A DNA stretch of 64,000 bases, taken from positions 1 through 64,000 of the forward strand of contig NZ_JAESIY010000018.1 of assembly GCF_016757215.1 (NCBI RefSeq), written 5' to 3'. Positions within the stretch are counted from its first letter, which is position 1. Every line of letters begins with the position of its first letter. The stretch is from Fulvivirga sediminis (GTDB lineage: Bacteria; Bacteroidota; Bacteroidia; Cytophagales; Cyclobacteriaceae). Made by a program: the position numbers and the translations under genes. The notes beneath the pieces are model-generated. The model saw only the letters and a program-made list of their open reading frames with translations. It was not told the DNA's origin and searched no databases. This document shows positions 1-8,343 of this stretch, piece by piece.

Positions 1-100
1 TTTCATTATTATGCTCTGTTTTGATAATGCAAATTAAGCGCATAAGTGCGCAGTGTTTATGTGTAGTTATATTTTTTTGTTAAAATTCAATTTAACATTA

Positions 101-832
101 CTAATTTTTATCAAGCCTACTAAACAAGAGACAGGTAATGGTTAAACTAATAAAAGAGGCTGAAATCATAGACACAATTACATGACCATATTGCGATATT
201 TCTAAACCACACCAAAACCTAATAATGAGCACTAAAGCAGCTATTCCTAAAAAAAGGAACCAAAATTTCAGTTGGGTTTTTACTAATATCACTTCGTTCT
301 TCGGAAGTCGAATAACTGTAAATACAATCAAAATTAAGCCTGCCAGTGTACTAATATGTTGTAAGCACTTAAAGTAAGGAATAGCGTATCCCCATAAGTA
401 AGCATGATGAGTCAAACTTGGAATTGCTTTAACAAAATAACCATCTTCATGTGTAAACCCATCCCAGAATAGATGAGACAAAACTCCGATCAGTACTGAA
501 AAAATCACTACAAAAACATGATTTCTAAAGTACCTACTCCAATTAAAATCTTTCCAAATTGAGATTCTTCTCTGAAAACAAAACGGCAGATTATCAAAAA
601 ACACATTTCGTATGATTCCATGAAAAATAAAGGCTAGCATAAGTGCCAGAGGTAAATCAAACCAGAAAATACCACCAAAAGTATGACTGTAAATACTATT
701 CACCCTCATTCTAATAAAATATTCAAAATCTGGAACTATGCTACCTATAACCAGCGCTGTAAGAGAAAACCAACGCTTTGATAATCGCCTCAGAGGCAAC
801 ACTATTGCAGGATGAGAAAAGGTAAAAGGCAT
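101..832 (-). CDS. DUF4184 family integral membrane protein
   Basis: A 243-aa, strongly hydrophobic protein with several membrane segments. It begins with the MPFTFSHPA signature typical of DUF4184 proteins. A second conserved patch, SHLFWDGFTH (about residues 120-129), carries His/Asp residues like those of YdjM-type membrane-bound predicted metal-dependent hydrolases. Its substrate is unknown. It is transcribed away from the neighbouring marR gene, with about 130 bp between the two starts. The family call rests on the N-terminus and the SHxxWD region; any enzymatic role is inference. Confidence 0.8.
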   Translation of the reverse strand: MPFTFSHPAIVLPLRRLSKRWFSLTALVIGSIVPDFEYFIRMRVNSIYSHTFGGIFWFDLPLALMLAFIFHGIIRNVFFDNLPFCFQRRISIWKDFNWSRYFRNHVFVVIFSVLIGVLSHLFWDGFTHEDGYFVKAIPSLTHHAYLWGYAIPYFKCLQHISTLAGLILIVFTVIRLPKNEVILVKTQLKFWFLFLGIAALVLIIRFWCGLEISQYGHVIVSMISASFISLTITCLLFSRLDKN

Positions 833-928
833 AATTGATCTTATAATCTCTAACCAAAACTATTAATAAATAACCACATCCTATTCAATAACGAATCAAA
901 TCATGAAACTAACCTCCTTCTATTTTCG

Positions 929-954
929 TTAGGTAAACTAACTAGTTTAACTAA
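929..954. promoter_or_regulatory. Candidate MarR-type operator (12-bp inverted repeat)
   Basis: The left arm TTAGGTAAACTA (929-940) and right arm TAGTTTAACTAA (943-954) are inverted repeats with one mismatch around a central AC. The palindrome lies just downstream of a -7-like TATTTTCG (921-928) and ends 5 nt before the marR start codon. It therefore covers the expected transcription start. Autorepression by the adjacent MarR protein is the usual arrangement in this family; here it is inferred from the position. Confidence 0.6.
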
Positions 955-959
955 ATAAT

Positions 960-1376
960 ATGGACATATTAGTCGATGCACTTACCACAGTAATTTCAGG
1001 ATTGCACAAAACCATAAGAAGGTCCTTTTCAGATAGTTCGTCTTTTTCTTTAACTGAGCTACAGACCATAGCACTTATTAACCGCAACGGAAAAATACTA
1101 CCCTCTGAGCTTGCCACTAAAACCAAAATTACTACCCCTAGCATGTCTCAGATACTAAAAAAAATGGAAATGAGAGGCATTATCAATCGACAATCATGCG
1201 ACTCAGATAAAAGAAAGGTATTCATTTCACTTTCTAAAGCAGGAAAAGATATTGTAGAGCAGGCTCGCTTTAGCAGAAATGAAGCTTTGAAAACCTTAAT
1301 AGATGCACGACTAAATGTGGATGAAATTAAAATATTAGAACAAGCCCTGCCCATTCTTCAAAAATTAAATGCTTAG
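960..1376 (+). CDS. MarR family transcriptional regulator
   Basis: A 138-aa winged-helix regulator. The recognition-helix region reads LATKTKITTPSMSQILKKME (about residues 51-70) and is followed by the wing with the family's DKRK motif. MarR proteins act as dimers and are often released from DNA by phenolic or drug-like ligands; the ligand here is unknown. The gene lies 8 bp upstream of an MFS exporter on the same strand, so it probably controls that exporter and itself. A perfectly placed inverted repeat covers its start region. Confidence 0.9.
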   Translation: MDILVDALTTVISGLHKTIRRSFSDSSSFSLTELQTIALINRNGKILPSELATKTKITTPSMSQILKKMEMRGIINRQSCDSDKRKVFISLSKAGKDIVEQARFSRNEALKTLIDARLNVDEIKILEQALPILQKLNA

Positions 1377-1384
1377 AAACCAAT

Positions 1385-2629
1385 ATGAGCAATATCTCAA
1401 ACACTTTTAGGGCATTACAATCTCCCAATTTCAGGATATTCATCACTGGCCAAGCCATATCCAGGATAGGCACCTGGATGGAGCGCACTGCAGTGAGCTG
1501 GGTGGTTTATGAAATGACACATTCTACCTTTATGCTCGGCCTTACCTTGTTTATGTCTCAAATTCCTTCTTTTATATTTTCTATTTATGGAGGTATTGTG
1601 GCTGATCGTTTTAACAGACATAGGGTGGTAATGATAACACAGATAGCCTCTATGCTACAAGCCGGCTTATTAGCTGTATTGGTACTAACTGGGTATGCCG
1701 AAGTATGGTCTATCATAGCCATAACCACCCTATTGGGAATCATTAATGCTTTTGATGTTCCGGCCCGACAAACCTTGGTACACCAATTAGTAGATAAGCC
1801 CGAAGACATATCTAATGCTGTAGCCCTAAACTCTTCAGTAGTCAACATCGCCCGTTTGGCTGGCCCTGCCCTATCCGGACTAGTACTCAGCACCTTGGGT
1901 GCAGGCATATGTTTCTCTATTAATGCTCTCAGCTATTTAGCTGTAATACTTTCATTAGTATTTTTAAAACTACAGCCACAGATTATAAAACCTAAAAAAC
2001 AAAGTAACTTTAATGAAATTAAAGAAGGCTTCTCTTATTTAAAAAACCACCCATTACTTGCTCCACTGACTTTATACCTGAGTGTGATAAGCCTATTGGT
2101 ATTACCCTATAATACGTTACTTCCTGAGTTTGCCAAAGAGGTATTTCATGGAGGTGCAGCCACATTTGGCTCCATTTCCAGCTGCATAGGTTGCGGAGCT
2201 TTAGTAGGAACCATTTTTCTAGCTTCTCTGAAAGATGAGAGAAAGCAATCTATGGTTTTAATCACCAATGCCTTTTTATTAGGTGTGAGTCTCATTGTAT
2301 TTGGCTTTGCAAAACAATTGAACCTGGCATTATTCATAGCCACTATTTCTGGCTTTAGTGCTTTAACACAATCCACTATTTGCCTTTCTATTATACAAAC
2401 GAGATCAGACCCAGATATGAGGGGGCGCATGATCAGCTTGTTTGCCATGGCGCTATTTGGCACACTACCGATAGGCAGTCTTCTTATAGGTTGGTTATCT
2501 CATCTTATAGGTAGTTCATTTACTGTAATGATTCAAGGGGTAATATCCATTTTGATAGCCGCCTCCTTCTTTAAAGTTTTTAAAAACGCCAAAGACACGC
2601 ATCGTCAGCTAGCTAAAAATGGAAGCTGA
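1385..2629 (+). CDS. MFS transporter (EntS/DHA3-like exporter)
   Basis: A 414-aa polytopic inner-membrane protein with about 12 hydrophobic segments. It starts with the MFS_3 pattern RALQSPNFRIFITGQAISRIG and has the loop 2-3 motif GGIVADRFNRHRV (GxxxDRxxRR type). Members of this group export siderophores, macrolides or other amphipathic molecules by proton antiport; the substrate cannot be read from the sequence. It forms a probable two-gene operon with the MarR regulator upstream, which suggests induction by a toxic substrate. Confidence 0.88.
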   Translation: MSNISNTFRALQSPNFRIFITGQAISRIGTWMERTAVSWVVYEMTHSTFMLGLTLFMSQIPSFIFSIYGGIVADRFNRHRVVMITQIASMLQAGLLAVLVLTGYAEVWSIIAITTLLGIINAFDVPARQTLVHQLVDKPEDISNAVALNSSVVNIARLAGPALSGLVLSTLGAGICFSINALSYLAVILSLVFLKLQPQIIKPKKQSNFNEIKEGFSYLKNHPLLAPLTLYLSVISLLVLPYNTLLPEFAKEVFHGGAATFGSISSCIGCGALVGTIFLASLKDERKQSMVLITNAFLLGVSLIVFGFAKQLNLALFIATISGFSALTQSTICLSIIQTRSDPDMRGRMISLFAMALFGTLPIGSLLIGWLSHLIGSSFTVMIQGVISILIAASFFKVFKNAKDTHRQLAKNGS

Positions 2630-2676
2630 AAGAAATACATAATCAAATGGTATTTTAGCAAATAAAGTATAGTTTT

Positions 2677-2699
2677 AAAACACAAGGCCTTGTTTTTTT
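2677..2699 (+). terminator. Weak terminator candidate after the MFS gene
   Basis: A short self-complementary core (CAAGGCCTTG) is followed by a run of seven T. The hairpin would need a very small loop, so this is only a candidate for ending the marR-MFS transcript. Confidence 0.35.
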
Positions 2700-2759
2700 A
2701 TATCAAAACAACTTAAGCTTTGGTTGAATATTTAATAAACCGATATAAATCATAGATCC

Positions 2760-3518
2760 ATGTCAATAAGTAAAGAATCAGAACTAGTCGGAATGCAGAG
2801 AGTGAGTGAAATAGTAGCACTCACTCTTAAAAAGATGAGAGAATACACTCAGGTAGGCATGACCACCAAAGAAATAGACGAGTATGGTGGAGAAATCTTG
2901 AAGAGTTATGGTGCTAAGTCGGCCCCTTATGAAACCTATGGTTTTCCTGGCTATACATGTATAAGTGTGAACGAAGAGGCTGCTCATGGTATACCGTCTG
3001 GCAAACGTATTTTAAAAGATGGCGATTTAATCAATATTGATGTCTCGGCCGAGTTAAATGGGTTTTGGTCAGACAACGGCGGATCTTTTGTATTAGGTAA
3101 TGACATCCATAACCATCAACCCTTAGTAGAAGCATCAAAGCAAATATTACAGAAAGCTATAGGTAATATTAAGGGAGGAGTCAAAATAGCTGATATCGGT
3201 TACCTTATAGAAACTGAAGCTAAAAAATCTGGCTATAGAGTAATAAAAAACCTGGCAGGGCATGGCGTAGGCAGAAGCTTACACGAAAAACCAGAAAGTA
3301 TTTTAAATTATAGAGTAAAAAGCAATAGAGAAAGATTTAAAAAGAACACTACGGTAGCCATCGAAACTTTTATAGCTACTCATTCTACTCTTGCTGTAGA
3401 ACTTGAAGATGGCTGGACGCTGGTAGGCAATAGAGGAGGATATGTTACTCAGCATGAGCATACCATCCTTATTACAGATAATGCCCCAGTCATTCTCACT
3501 GAAAACAATGAAATCTGA
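2760..3518 (+). CDS. map: Type I methionine aminopeptidase
   Basis: A 252-aa cytosolic metallopeptidase that removes the initiator methionine from nascent proteins. The five metal ligands of the pita-bread fold are all visible: D94 and D105 (IDVSAELNGFWSD), H168 (GHGVG), E202 (IETF) and E233 (QHEHT). The substrate-binding H76 is also present (AHGIP). Length fits type Ia enzymes. It stands alone between an MFS gene and a truncated flotillin-like gene, not beside secY/infA. It is therefore probably a second, accessory MetAP; that last point is inference. Confidence 0.93.
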   Translation: MSISKESELVGMQRVSEIVALTLKKMREYTQVGMTTKEIDEYGGEILKSYGAKSAPYETYGFPGYTCISVNEEAAHGIPSGKRILKDGDLINIDVSAELNGFWSDNGGSFVLGNDIHNHQPLVEASKQILQKAIGNIKGGVKIADIGYLIETEAKKSGYRVIKNLAGHGVGRSLHEKPESILNYRVKSNRERFKKNTTVAIETFIATHSTLAVELEDGWTLVGNRGGYVTQHEHTILITDNAPVILTENNEI

Positions 3519-3752
3519 AATTAGCAGAAGCTTAAAATACTGATTTAACAAGTTTGAGCTGCAATGGCGGCTTAAACTTGCCATTTAACTCGGGTCAAAA
3601 TAATATTGTTGGCAATATAAACTAGTAGGATTTTTTAAATAGACCACCCTAAGTTAGAGACTGGATCTACTCATAAATTCTCTCTGAGTTATTTCATAAT
3701 ATTAACCTTATTTTTATATGCCTCTACCGCCTGACGAAAAGTAAGCGGAACC

Positions 3753-4082
3753 TTATTTTTTTTTCGCCTCCATTAAAGTACCAGACACTTTCTCAAGATT
3801 TATTCCATCCAACCATGCCACCTCAAGCTCCTTCAATTTCACATTGATGTAAGCCTTTCTTAACACTATAAATGTATTTACTATGATCCCTAAATCTACA
3901 CCTCTCATTTTCATAAAAAGTAGCTCATAAAATGAGATAGGTACATTAACGAACCTTGTGGTCATAAATAACTTAACAACATCTATATTACTAATCAGCT
4001 TAATTATGAAGTATAAGATGGAAAGAACACCAATGACAGCTATAATATTTTTAAGTAGTACCATATTTAAATAACTATACAT
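3753..4082 (-). CDS. Truncated flotillin-like protein (FloA/UPF0365 N-terminal part), possibly frameshifted
   Basis: A 109-aa protein with an N-terminal membrane segment (about residues 8-28). It continues with the FloA-like sequence block FVNVPISFYELLFMKMRGV ... IVNTFIVLRKAYI ... LKELEVAWLDGINLEKVSG. Flotillin-like FloA proteins are about 330 aa and organise membrane microdomains; this one stops just after the N-terminal SPFH-entry region. It ends in a run of nine A (3756-3764, minus-strand sense). Skipping one A keeps the FloA-like pattern going (KVPLTFRQAVEAY) to a stop at 3689. It may be a decayed paralogue, a homopolymer error or a slippage-controlled gene. Confidence 0.6.
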   Translation of the reverse strand: MYSYLNMVLLKNIIAVIGVLSILYFIIKLISNIDVVKLFMTTRFVNVPISFYELLFMKMRGVDLGIIVNTFIVLRKAYINVKLKELEVAWLDGINLEKVSGTLMEAKKK

Positions 4083-4192
4083 AACTATGGTTATAATTTA
4101 AATATTTTATTTTTACCTGCGAAATATAATAAATATCGACATTCTAATTAATACCACTGGATTAGGAGGGCGAAACAATAGCCTTTAATCTA

Positions 4193-4312
4193 TCATTTCA
4201 ACAAACCCATTGCATCTATAATAGACCAAGAATGAGGATGCTGCTCTCCGTTTCGACAATAGCCTTGACCTGCTGTTTTGATCAGCTCACCCCTTTCATC
4301 ACCAAACGTCAT
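4193..4312 (-). other. Short open reading frame of 39 codons in a gene-poor gap
   Basis: The 313-bp gap between the FloA-like and DUF6933 genes holds one readable short frame. Its product contains GYCRNGEQHPHSWSIIDAMG and ends LLK. The composition (Trp, Cys, His-Pro-His) looks like real protein and not AT-rich noise. It may be the tail of a decayed gene or a small protein. I do not recognise a family. Confidence 0.25.
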
Positions 4313-4394
4313 TTATAATTTCTCTGTTAATAGCTGAAAACTACGATAATGCTTTAATAGGTTGATCCAAATGAATCAAATAAAACGTTGCTAA

Positions 4395-4934
4395 TTAAAG
4401 ACAAACCCTGTCCAACAGATTTTTCATTTCTTCTATAGGCCTACCGTATTCACCCTTTTTGGTATCAATGGCACCTACCAGATAAGTCGTCAAGATGTGA
4501 TTTAAATGTAAAATATCTACATTATTAAAATTCGCATCACAGTTAATCTCAAAAGTATATTTAACCATATAAATGAATTCTTTGATGGTACCAAGCACCT
4601 TTCTATTATTATTTGTAGCCAAAAAATTGGGTCTGCAGTATTCTGATATTCTAGAGACAAGGGGTTCGGGAAAGACTATCTCATCGTAAGCAAGTTGCTC
4701 GGTAAGGCGTTGGTAAAACAGGTTTTGAAAATTCATCAAATCCTTTTTCAGCACATCAAGGAATATTAAACTATAGTACGTAACATCATTAACCATAATG
4801 ACACACTTCCTTCTATTCAGAGTAAAAAGGTGGGCATTCCAATTCCCAAAATCATCATTCGGTAATTGTTCTGACATTATAAGCTGCTTACCCAGCAGCT
4901 TTTCAAGTTTTTTGGTGCAATAGATATTAGCCAT
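4395..4934 (-). CDS. DUF6933 domain protein
   Basis: About 179 aa from the preferred start at 4934. An upstream in-frame ATG at 4964 would add ten residues, but DUF6933 proteins typically begin with the xxIYCTKKL pattern found right after the inner start. Further family-like features are the aromatic NWNAHLF block and RRKCVIMVNDVTYYSLIF (about residues 41-58). The domain has no known function. It has no signal peptide and is probably cytosolic. The gene stands alone, with intergenic DNA on both sides. Confidence 0.65.
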   Translation of the reverse strand: MANIYCTKKLEKLLGKQLIMSEQLPNDDFGNWNAHLFTLNRRKCVIMVNDVTYYSLIFLDVLKKDLMNFQNLFYQRLTEQLAYDEIVFPEPLVSRISEYCRPNFLATNNNRKVLGTIKEFIYMVKYTFEINCDANFNNVDILHLNHILTTYLVGAIDTKKGEYGRPIEEMKNLLDRVCL

Positions 4935-5094
4935 TAAATGGTTGATTTGATGTAGAATACTCAATAATAAAGGCCCTATATCCGCTAAAGCCTAAACATG
5001 GTGAACACTAAACTATACTATATTTCAAATTCAGGAAAATAGATTTGGATATTTATGCAAAACTAGAAATTTCACATACTCTCTACCTCCTTAT

Positions 5095-5748
5095 TCAAAC
5101 CTCCCAACTTTCCAACCTATAAGCGCTGTTCCAAAACATAAACTCTAACCTACTGGCAGCTATGAAGGCCTCTGTCATCTTCTGTTGTTGCGCCTCTGTA
5201 CAGTTATCGGCTACTGAATCACAAATGGCTTTGGCTTTTATTACTAAACCTTCAAACTCATCTCCCGCATAGGTATCTATCCACTTTTGGTACGGATTGT
5301 TCTCTGCCTGCTGATTTTTATAAATATAGTTACCCACTTCCTGATAAATCCAAAAGCAAGGCAAAACCGCTGCCATAGCCACCTCTACCTGATCTAAAGC
5401 GGATGAACTTTTCAAAAAATGAATATAATGATGAGTCGTGGGTTCAATTTTACCGCGACTAGTCAAACCAAATTCTTGAAAATAAGAATCATGCAGTGCT
5501 TTTTCCACCACAATAGCACCTTCAGCAAAACGAATGAAATCTAAGGCATGATCTACGCTTTCAGTTCTTGCTCCTATTACAGCCAGGCTTCGGGCAAAAT
5601 TTTCTAAATAGAAAGAGTCTTGGCCCATATAAAACTGAAACTTTTCTAAGGGCAGCGTACCATTTTGGAGCTCCTTGATAAAAGGCATCTCAATAATTTT
5701 CTGGTAAATAGGTGCTATAGTTTTCCAGGTTTTATCTGTCCATTTCAT
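5095..5748 (-). CDS. tenA: TenA family thiaminase II / aminopyrimidine hydrolase
   Basis: A 217-aa helical-bundle enzyme that hydrolyses 4-amino-5-aminomethyl-2-methylpyrimidine (a breakdown product of thiamine) to HMP, feeding pyrimidine salvage. The catalytic Cys is visible in VLPCFWIYQEVG (about residues 131-142). The C-terminal glutamate region reads LEFMFWNSAY, as in TenA_C enzymes. It is the last gene of the thi operon. It overlaps the 3' end of thiD by 17 nt, so translation is probably coupled. Regulation is by the TPP riboswitch ahead of thiM. Confidence 0.92.
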   Translation of the reverse strand: MKWTDKTWKTIAPIYQKIIEMPFIKELQNGTLPLEKFQFYMGQDSFYLENFARSLAVIGARTESVDHALDFIRFAEGAIVVEKALHDSYFQEFGLTSRGKIEPTTHHYIHFLKSSSALDQVEVAMAAVLPCFWIYQEVGNYIYKNQQAENNPYQKWIDTYAGDEFEGLVIKAKAICDSVADNCTEAQQQKMTEAFIAASRLEFMFWNSAYRLESWEV

Positions 5749-6574
5749 TTTTAATGAGTTTTTGAGGGTTAAAAAAATGATTCACCGGTCCATTGCCTTT
5801 GCCGATAGCCACATCCTTACCATGGTATATCGCTTGATGAATATACTCCTGACCTAAACTGACGGCTTCTAATAATGCTTTTCCCTGAGCCAGATAAGAG
5901 GCAATGGCAGAAGAAAGTGTACAACCTGAACCGTGAGTGTTATTGGTTTCATATTTTGGAAATTCAAAACTTTCAACACTTCCATCCGGCAAAAAGTATA
6001 GCGAGGTCAGCTTTTCTGATTTTAAATGTCCTCCTTTCAACAACACCGATTGACAGCCAAGTTTCATGATTTCCTTACCCGCAATTTTCATTTCATCCAC
6101 TGTTTCAATCTTCATGTTGGCAAGAATTTCAGCCTCATCAAGATTGGGTGTCACTACATTGGCTATTGGGAATAACTGACTTACAATAGCCTGTATAGTC
6201 TCATCCTGAATGAGTTTATCGCCACTGGTGGCTACCATTACCGGATCAAAAACTACAGGTAATTCCGGATAGCGACTTAAGTACTCCACTATTGTTTTTA
6301 CTAAGGCTGATGTATGTACCATTCCAATTTTCACTGCATTTGGAAAAATATCTTCTAGAATGGTTTCTATCTGTTCCCCCACCACCTCTTCAGGAATACC
6401 AAAAATGGATTTTACTCCTGTAGTATTTTGCACTGGCAATGCAGTGAGCACTGAAGTAGCGTAGCAACCTAATGCTGAAATAGTTTTCATATCAGCCTGA
6501 ATACCAGCACCACCACTTCCATCAAAACCCGCAATGGTGAGTACTGAAGGGTATGTATATTTTTTAAAATTCAT
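5732..6574 (-). CDS. thiD: Hydroxymethylpyrimidine/phosphomethylpyrimidine kinase
   Basis: A 280-aa ribokinase-fold kinase that phosphorylates HMP and then HMP-P to HMP-PP, the pyrimidine half of thiamine phosphate. The substrate motif GSGGAGIQADMKT lies near residues 20-32, and the C-terminal anion-hole motif HGSGCTLSSAIA carries the family's catalytic cysteine. Length is normal. Its start overlaps the thiE stop (ATGA-type overlap), and its own stop lies inside tenA. These overlaps mark a tightly coupled operon. Confidence 0.95.
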   Translation of the reverse strand: MNFKKYTYPSVLTIAGFDGSGGAGIQADMKTISALGCYATSVLTALPVQNTTGVKSIFGIPEEVVGEQIETILEDIFPNAVKIGMVHTSALVKTIVEYLSRYPELPVVFDPVMVATSGDKLIQDETIQAIVSQLFPIANVVTPNLDEAEILANMKIETVDEMKIAGKEIMKLGCQSVLLKGGHLKSEKLTSLYFLPDGSVESFEFPKYETNNTHGSGCTLSSAIASYLAQGKALLEAVSLGQEYIHQAIYHGKDVAIGKGNGPVNHFFNPQKLIKNEMDR

Positions 6575-7203
6575 GATTTCTCAATTTCGTTTCTTAATTG
6601 TTCAGCCGCTTTTGCAGGATCTTGAGATGCGCAAATAGCTGAAACTACCGCTATGCAATCGGCTCCAGCCTTAATGACTTCCGCTGCGTTTTCTGCATTC
6701 ATATTTCCAATAGCCACAAGCGGCTTATCGGTCATAGAACGAATTTTTCGAACACCCGACAGCCCCCATTCAATTATGGTATCGGTTTTAGTATCAGTTT
6801 TAAATACTGGGCTTATGCCTAAATAATCGGCTGTTTTGGTTTCTGAAGATTCCATTTGATTCAAATCTTCTATCGAATACCCCAAACACGCTACGTCTCT
6901 CCAGTTTTCTCGGATTTGACTAGGCGGTATATCCGATGTGCCCACATGAACGCCGGAAGCCTCTACCTGCCTGGCTACGTCCAAGTTATCATTAATAATG
7001 AGAGGCACTTCATACCGGTCTAAGACTTCTTTTAGCCAAAATGCTTTGCGCAGAAATTCTTCTGTTGAAGCGTTTTTCTCTCGAAGCTGAACCACATCTA
7101 CCCCACCTTTTACTGCTTGCTCGGCAACCTTCAAAAAGTGATCATGCAAACAGGCTTCCTCAGAAATGACCAGATATAATTTATAAGGAAATGAACTAGC
7201 CAC
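6571..7203 (-). CDS. thiE: Thiamine phosphate synthase
   Basis: A 210-aa TIM-barrel enzyme that joins HMP-PP and hydroxyethylthiazole phosphate to make thiamine phosphate. Typical ThiE motifs are present: VQLREKNAS (about residues 39-47), the LIINDNLDVA strand, GVHVGTSDIPP and a C-terminal VAIGNMNAENA phosphate-binding region. It overlaps thiM by 8 nt upstream and thiD by 4 nt downstream. It supplies the joining step between the two salvaged halves made by ThiM and ThiD. Confidence 0.95.
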   Translation of the reverse strand: MASSFPYKLYLVISEEACLHDHFLKVAEQAVKGGVDVVQLREKNASTEEFLRKAFWLKEVLDRYEVPLIINDNLDVARQVEASGVHVGTSDIPPSQIRENWRDVACLGYSIEDLNQMESSETKTADYLGISPVFKTDTKTDTIIEWGLSGVRKIRSMTDKPLVAIGNMNAENAAEVIKAGADCIAVVSAICASQDPAKAAEQLRNEIEKS

Positions 7204-8002
7204 GCTTTATTTCAATTTTTAAGGTAGCAATAAATTCGGCCTTAGTGATATTGTGCAGCTTATCTAAAATATTCAACTGTAAACTGCCTGGGCCCTTACT
7301 TTCTCTGGCAGCTAATTCTCCGGCCACACCCAGTAAAGCCATGGCGGAGGATACAGCTTCCACTTTGTCTGAAATAATGGCCGCAAACGCTGCGACTAAA
7401 GCTGTTGCAGAGCATCCCATACCCGTAATTTTGGCCATAAGAGCATTTCCATTAGACAGATGAATTTCCTTTTCTTGATTAAGAATAATGTCGGTTTCGC
7501 CAGAAATACAAACGGTGGTTTGATAATTATCTACTAAAAATTTAGCTGCAGCCACAGCCTCATTACTTTCTGCAGAGCTATCAACTCCTTTTGTGGGAGT
7601 AGTATTATGATTGGCCAATGCCATGATCTCCGAAGCATTTCCTCGAATAATAGTCGGCCTCAGTTTTAATAAATCAGCTAAGGTTTCATTTCTATAAGGG
7701 GTGGCGCCTGCTCCTACAGGATCCAGCACCCAAGGTTTTTGCAATTGGTTGGCTTGCGTAGCGGCCTTTTTCATGGAAGTGACCCAATATTCATCTAAAG
7801 TGCCAATATTAACCACCAAAGCCTGGCAGATTTTCATCATATCTTCCATTTCGGCATGAGCATGAGCCATTATTGGAGAGGCGCCTGCAGCTAATAAAGC
7901 ATTCGCAGTATTGTTCATCACCACATAATTAGTAATGTTATGAACGAGTGGAGATTGCCGTTTAAGATGCGCTATATTTTTCCAAAGGAGATCTTTCATC
8001 AT
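7196..8002 (-). CDS. thiM: Hydroxyethylthiazole kinase
   Basis: A 268-aa kinase that phosphorylates 4-methyl-5-(2-hydroxyethyl)thiazole for thiamine salvage. Family motifs include PLVHNITNYVVMNNTAN near the N-terminus, PWVLDPVGAGATPYRN around residue 90-105, and the C-terminal GMGCSATALVAAFAA loop with its catalytic cysteine. It is the first gene of the operon, 71 nt downstream of a TPP riboswitch, so expression should fall when thiamine pyrophosphate is plentiful. No thiC, thiG, thiH or thiS lies nearby, so this locus encodes salvage and not de novo synthesis. Confidence 0.95.
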   Translation of the reverse strand: MMKDLLWKNIAHLKRQSPLVHNITNYVVMNNTANALLAAGASPIMAHAHAEMEDMMKICQALVVNIGTLDEYWVTSMKKAATQANQLQKPWVLDPVGAGATPYRNETLADLLKLRPTIIRGNASEIMALANHNTTPTKGVDSSAESNEAVAAAKFLVDNYQTTVCISGETDIILNQEKEIHLSNGNALMAKITGMGCSATALVAAFAAIISDKVEAVSSAMALLGVAGELAARESKGPGSLQLNILDKLHNITKAEFIATLKIEIKRG

Positions 8003-8072
8003 TTATATATTTTGATACTTATTATAAATGGCTGAAGGATGAATTCCTCTAGAATAAGAAGAAACTGTACAT

Positions 8073-8152
8073 AAACTTTTCCCTACGCCGGTACTAGCCG
8101 AATCAGGTTCAAAGGGACTCTCTCAATTCTTTATAGAATACCCCTAAAGCCA
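8073..8152 (-). promoter_or_regulatory. TPP (THI-box) riboswitch
   Basis: Read on the minus strand, the element has the P2 strand AGGGG paired with CCCUU, and a small P3 hairpin (AUUCU/AGAAU). It then has the UGAGAGA bulge that binds the pyrimidine, and the canonical pyrophosphate-sensing half GAACCUGAUUCGGCUAGUACC followed by GGCGUAGGG. It lies directly between the operon promoter and thiM. No clear terminator or sequestered ribosome site could be assigned, so the mode of control is open. Confidence 0.93.
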
Positions 8153-8155
8153 TTT

Positions 8156-8163
8156 CAAAGGTA
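8156..8163 (-). promoter_or_regulatory. Promoter -7 element of the thi operon
   Basis: TACCTTTG matches the Bacteroidota -7 consensus TAnnTTTG. It would place the transcription start within a few bases of the 5' end of the TPP riboswitch, which supports both calls. The -33 region is only T-rich (TTTA), not a clean TTTG. Confidence 0.6.
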
Positions 8164-8288
8164 AGGATATTCATGTGAAATAAAGGTGTTTTTAATCTTT
8201 TGTGTGTATTGGTGATGGGTGGTGGGAATAATTTGAGGTGAAACAGAATGTGATATCATTTCGATCTCGTTCACCTACTATAAAATAT

Positions 8289-8315
8289 AAGGTTGACAGC
8301 ATTGCCATCAACCTT
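8289..8315 (-). terminator. Hairpin terminator of the small lipoprotein gene
   Basis: Arms AAGGTTGA and TCAACCTT, with an inner GC/GC pair, form a stable hairpin just after the stop of the lipoprotein gene. On the minus strand it is followed by ATATTTTAT. Confidence 0.6.
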
Positions 8316-8343
8316 TATAAATCTATACGATTTAACTTATTTA

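Noticed and set aside
3303-3584. A minus-strand frame overlapping map
   Set aside because: Antisense shadow of the methionine aminopeptidase gene, with no family features.
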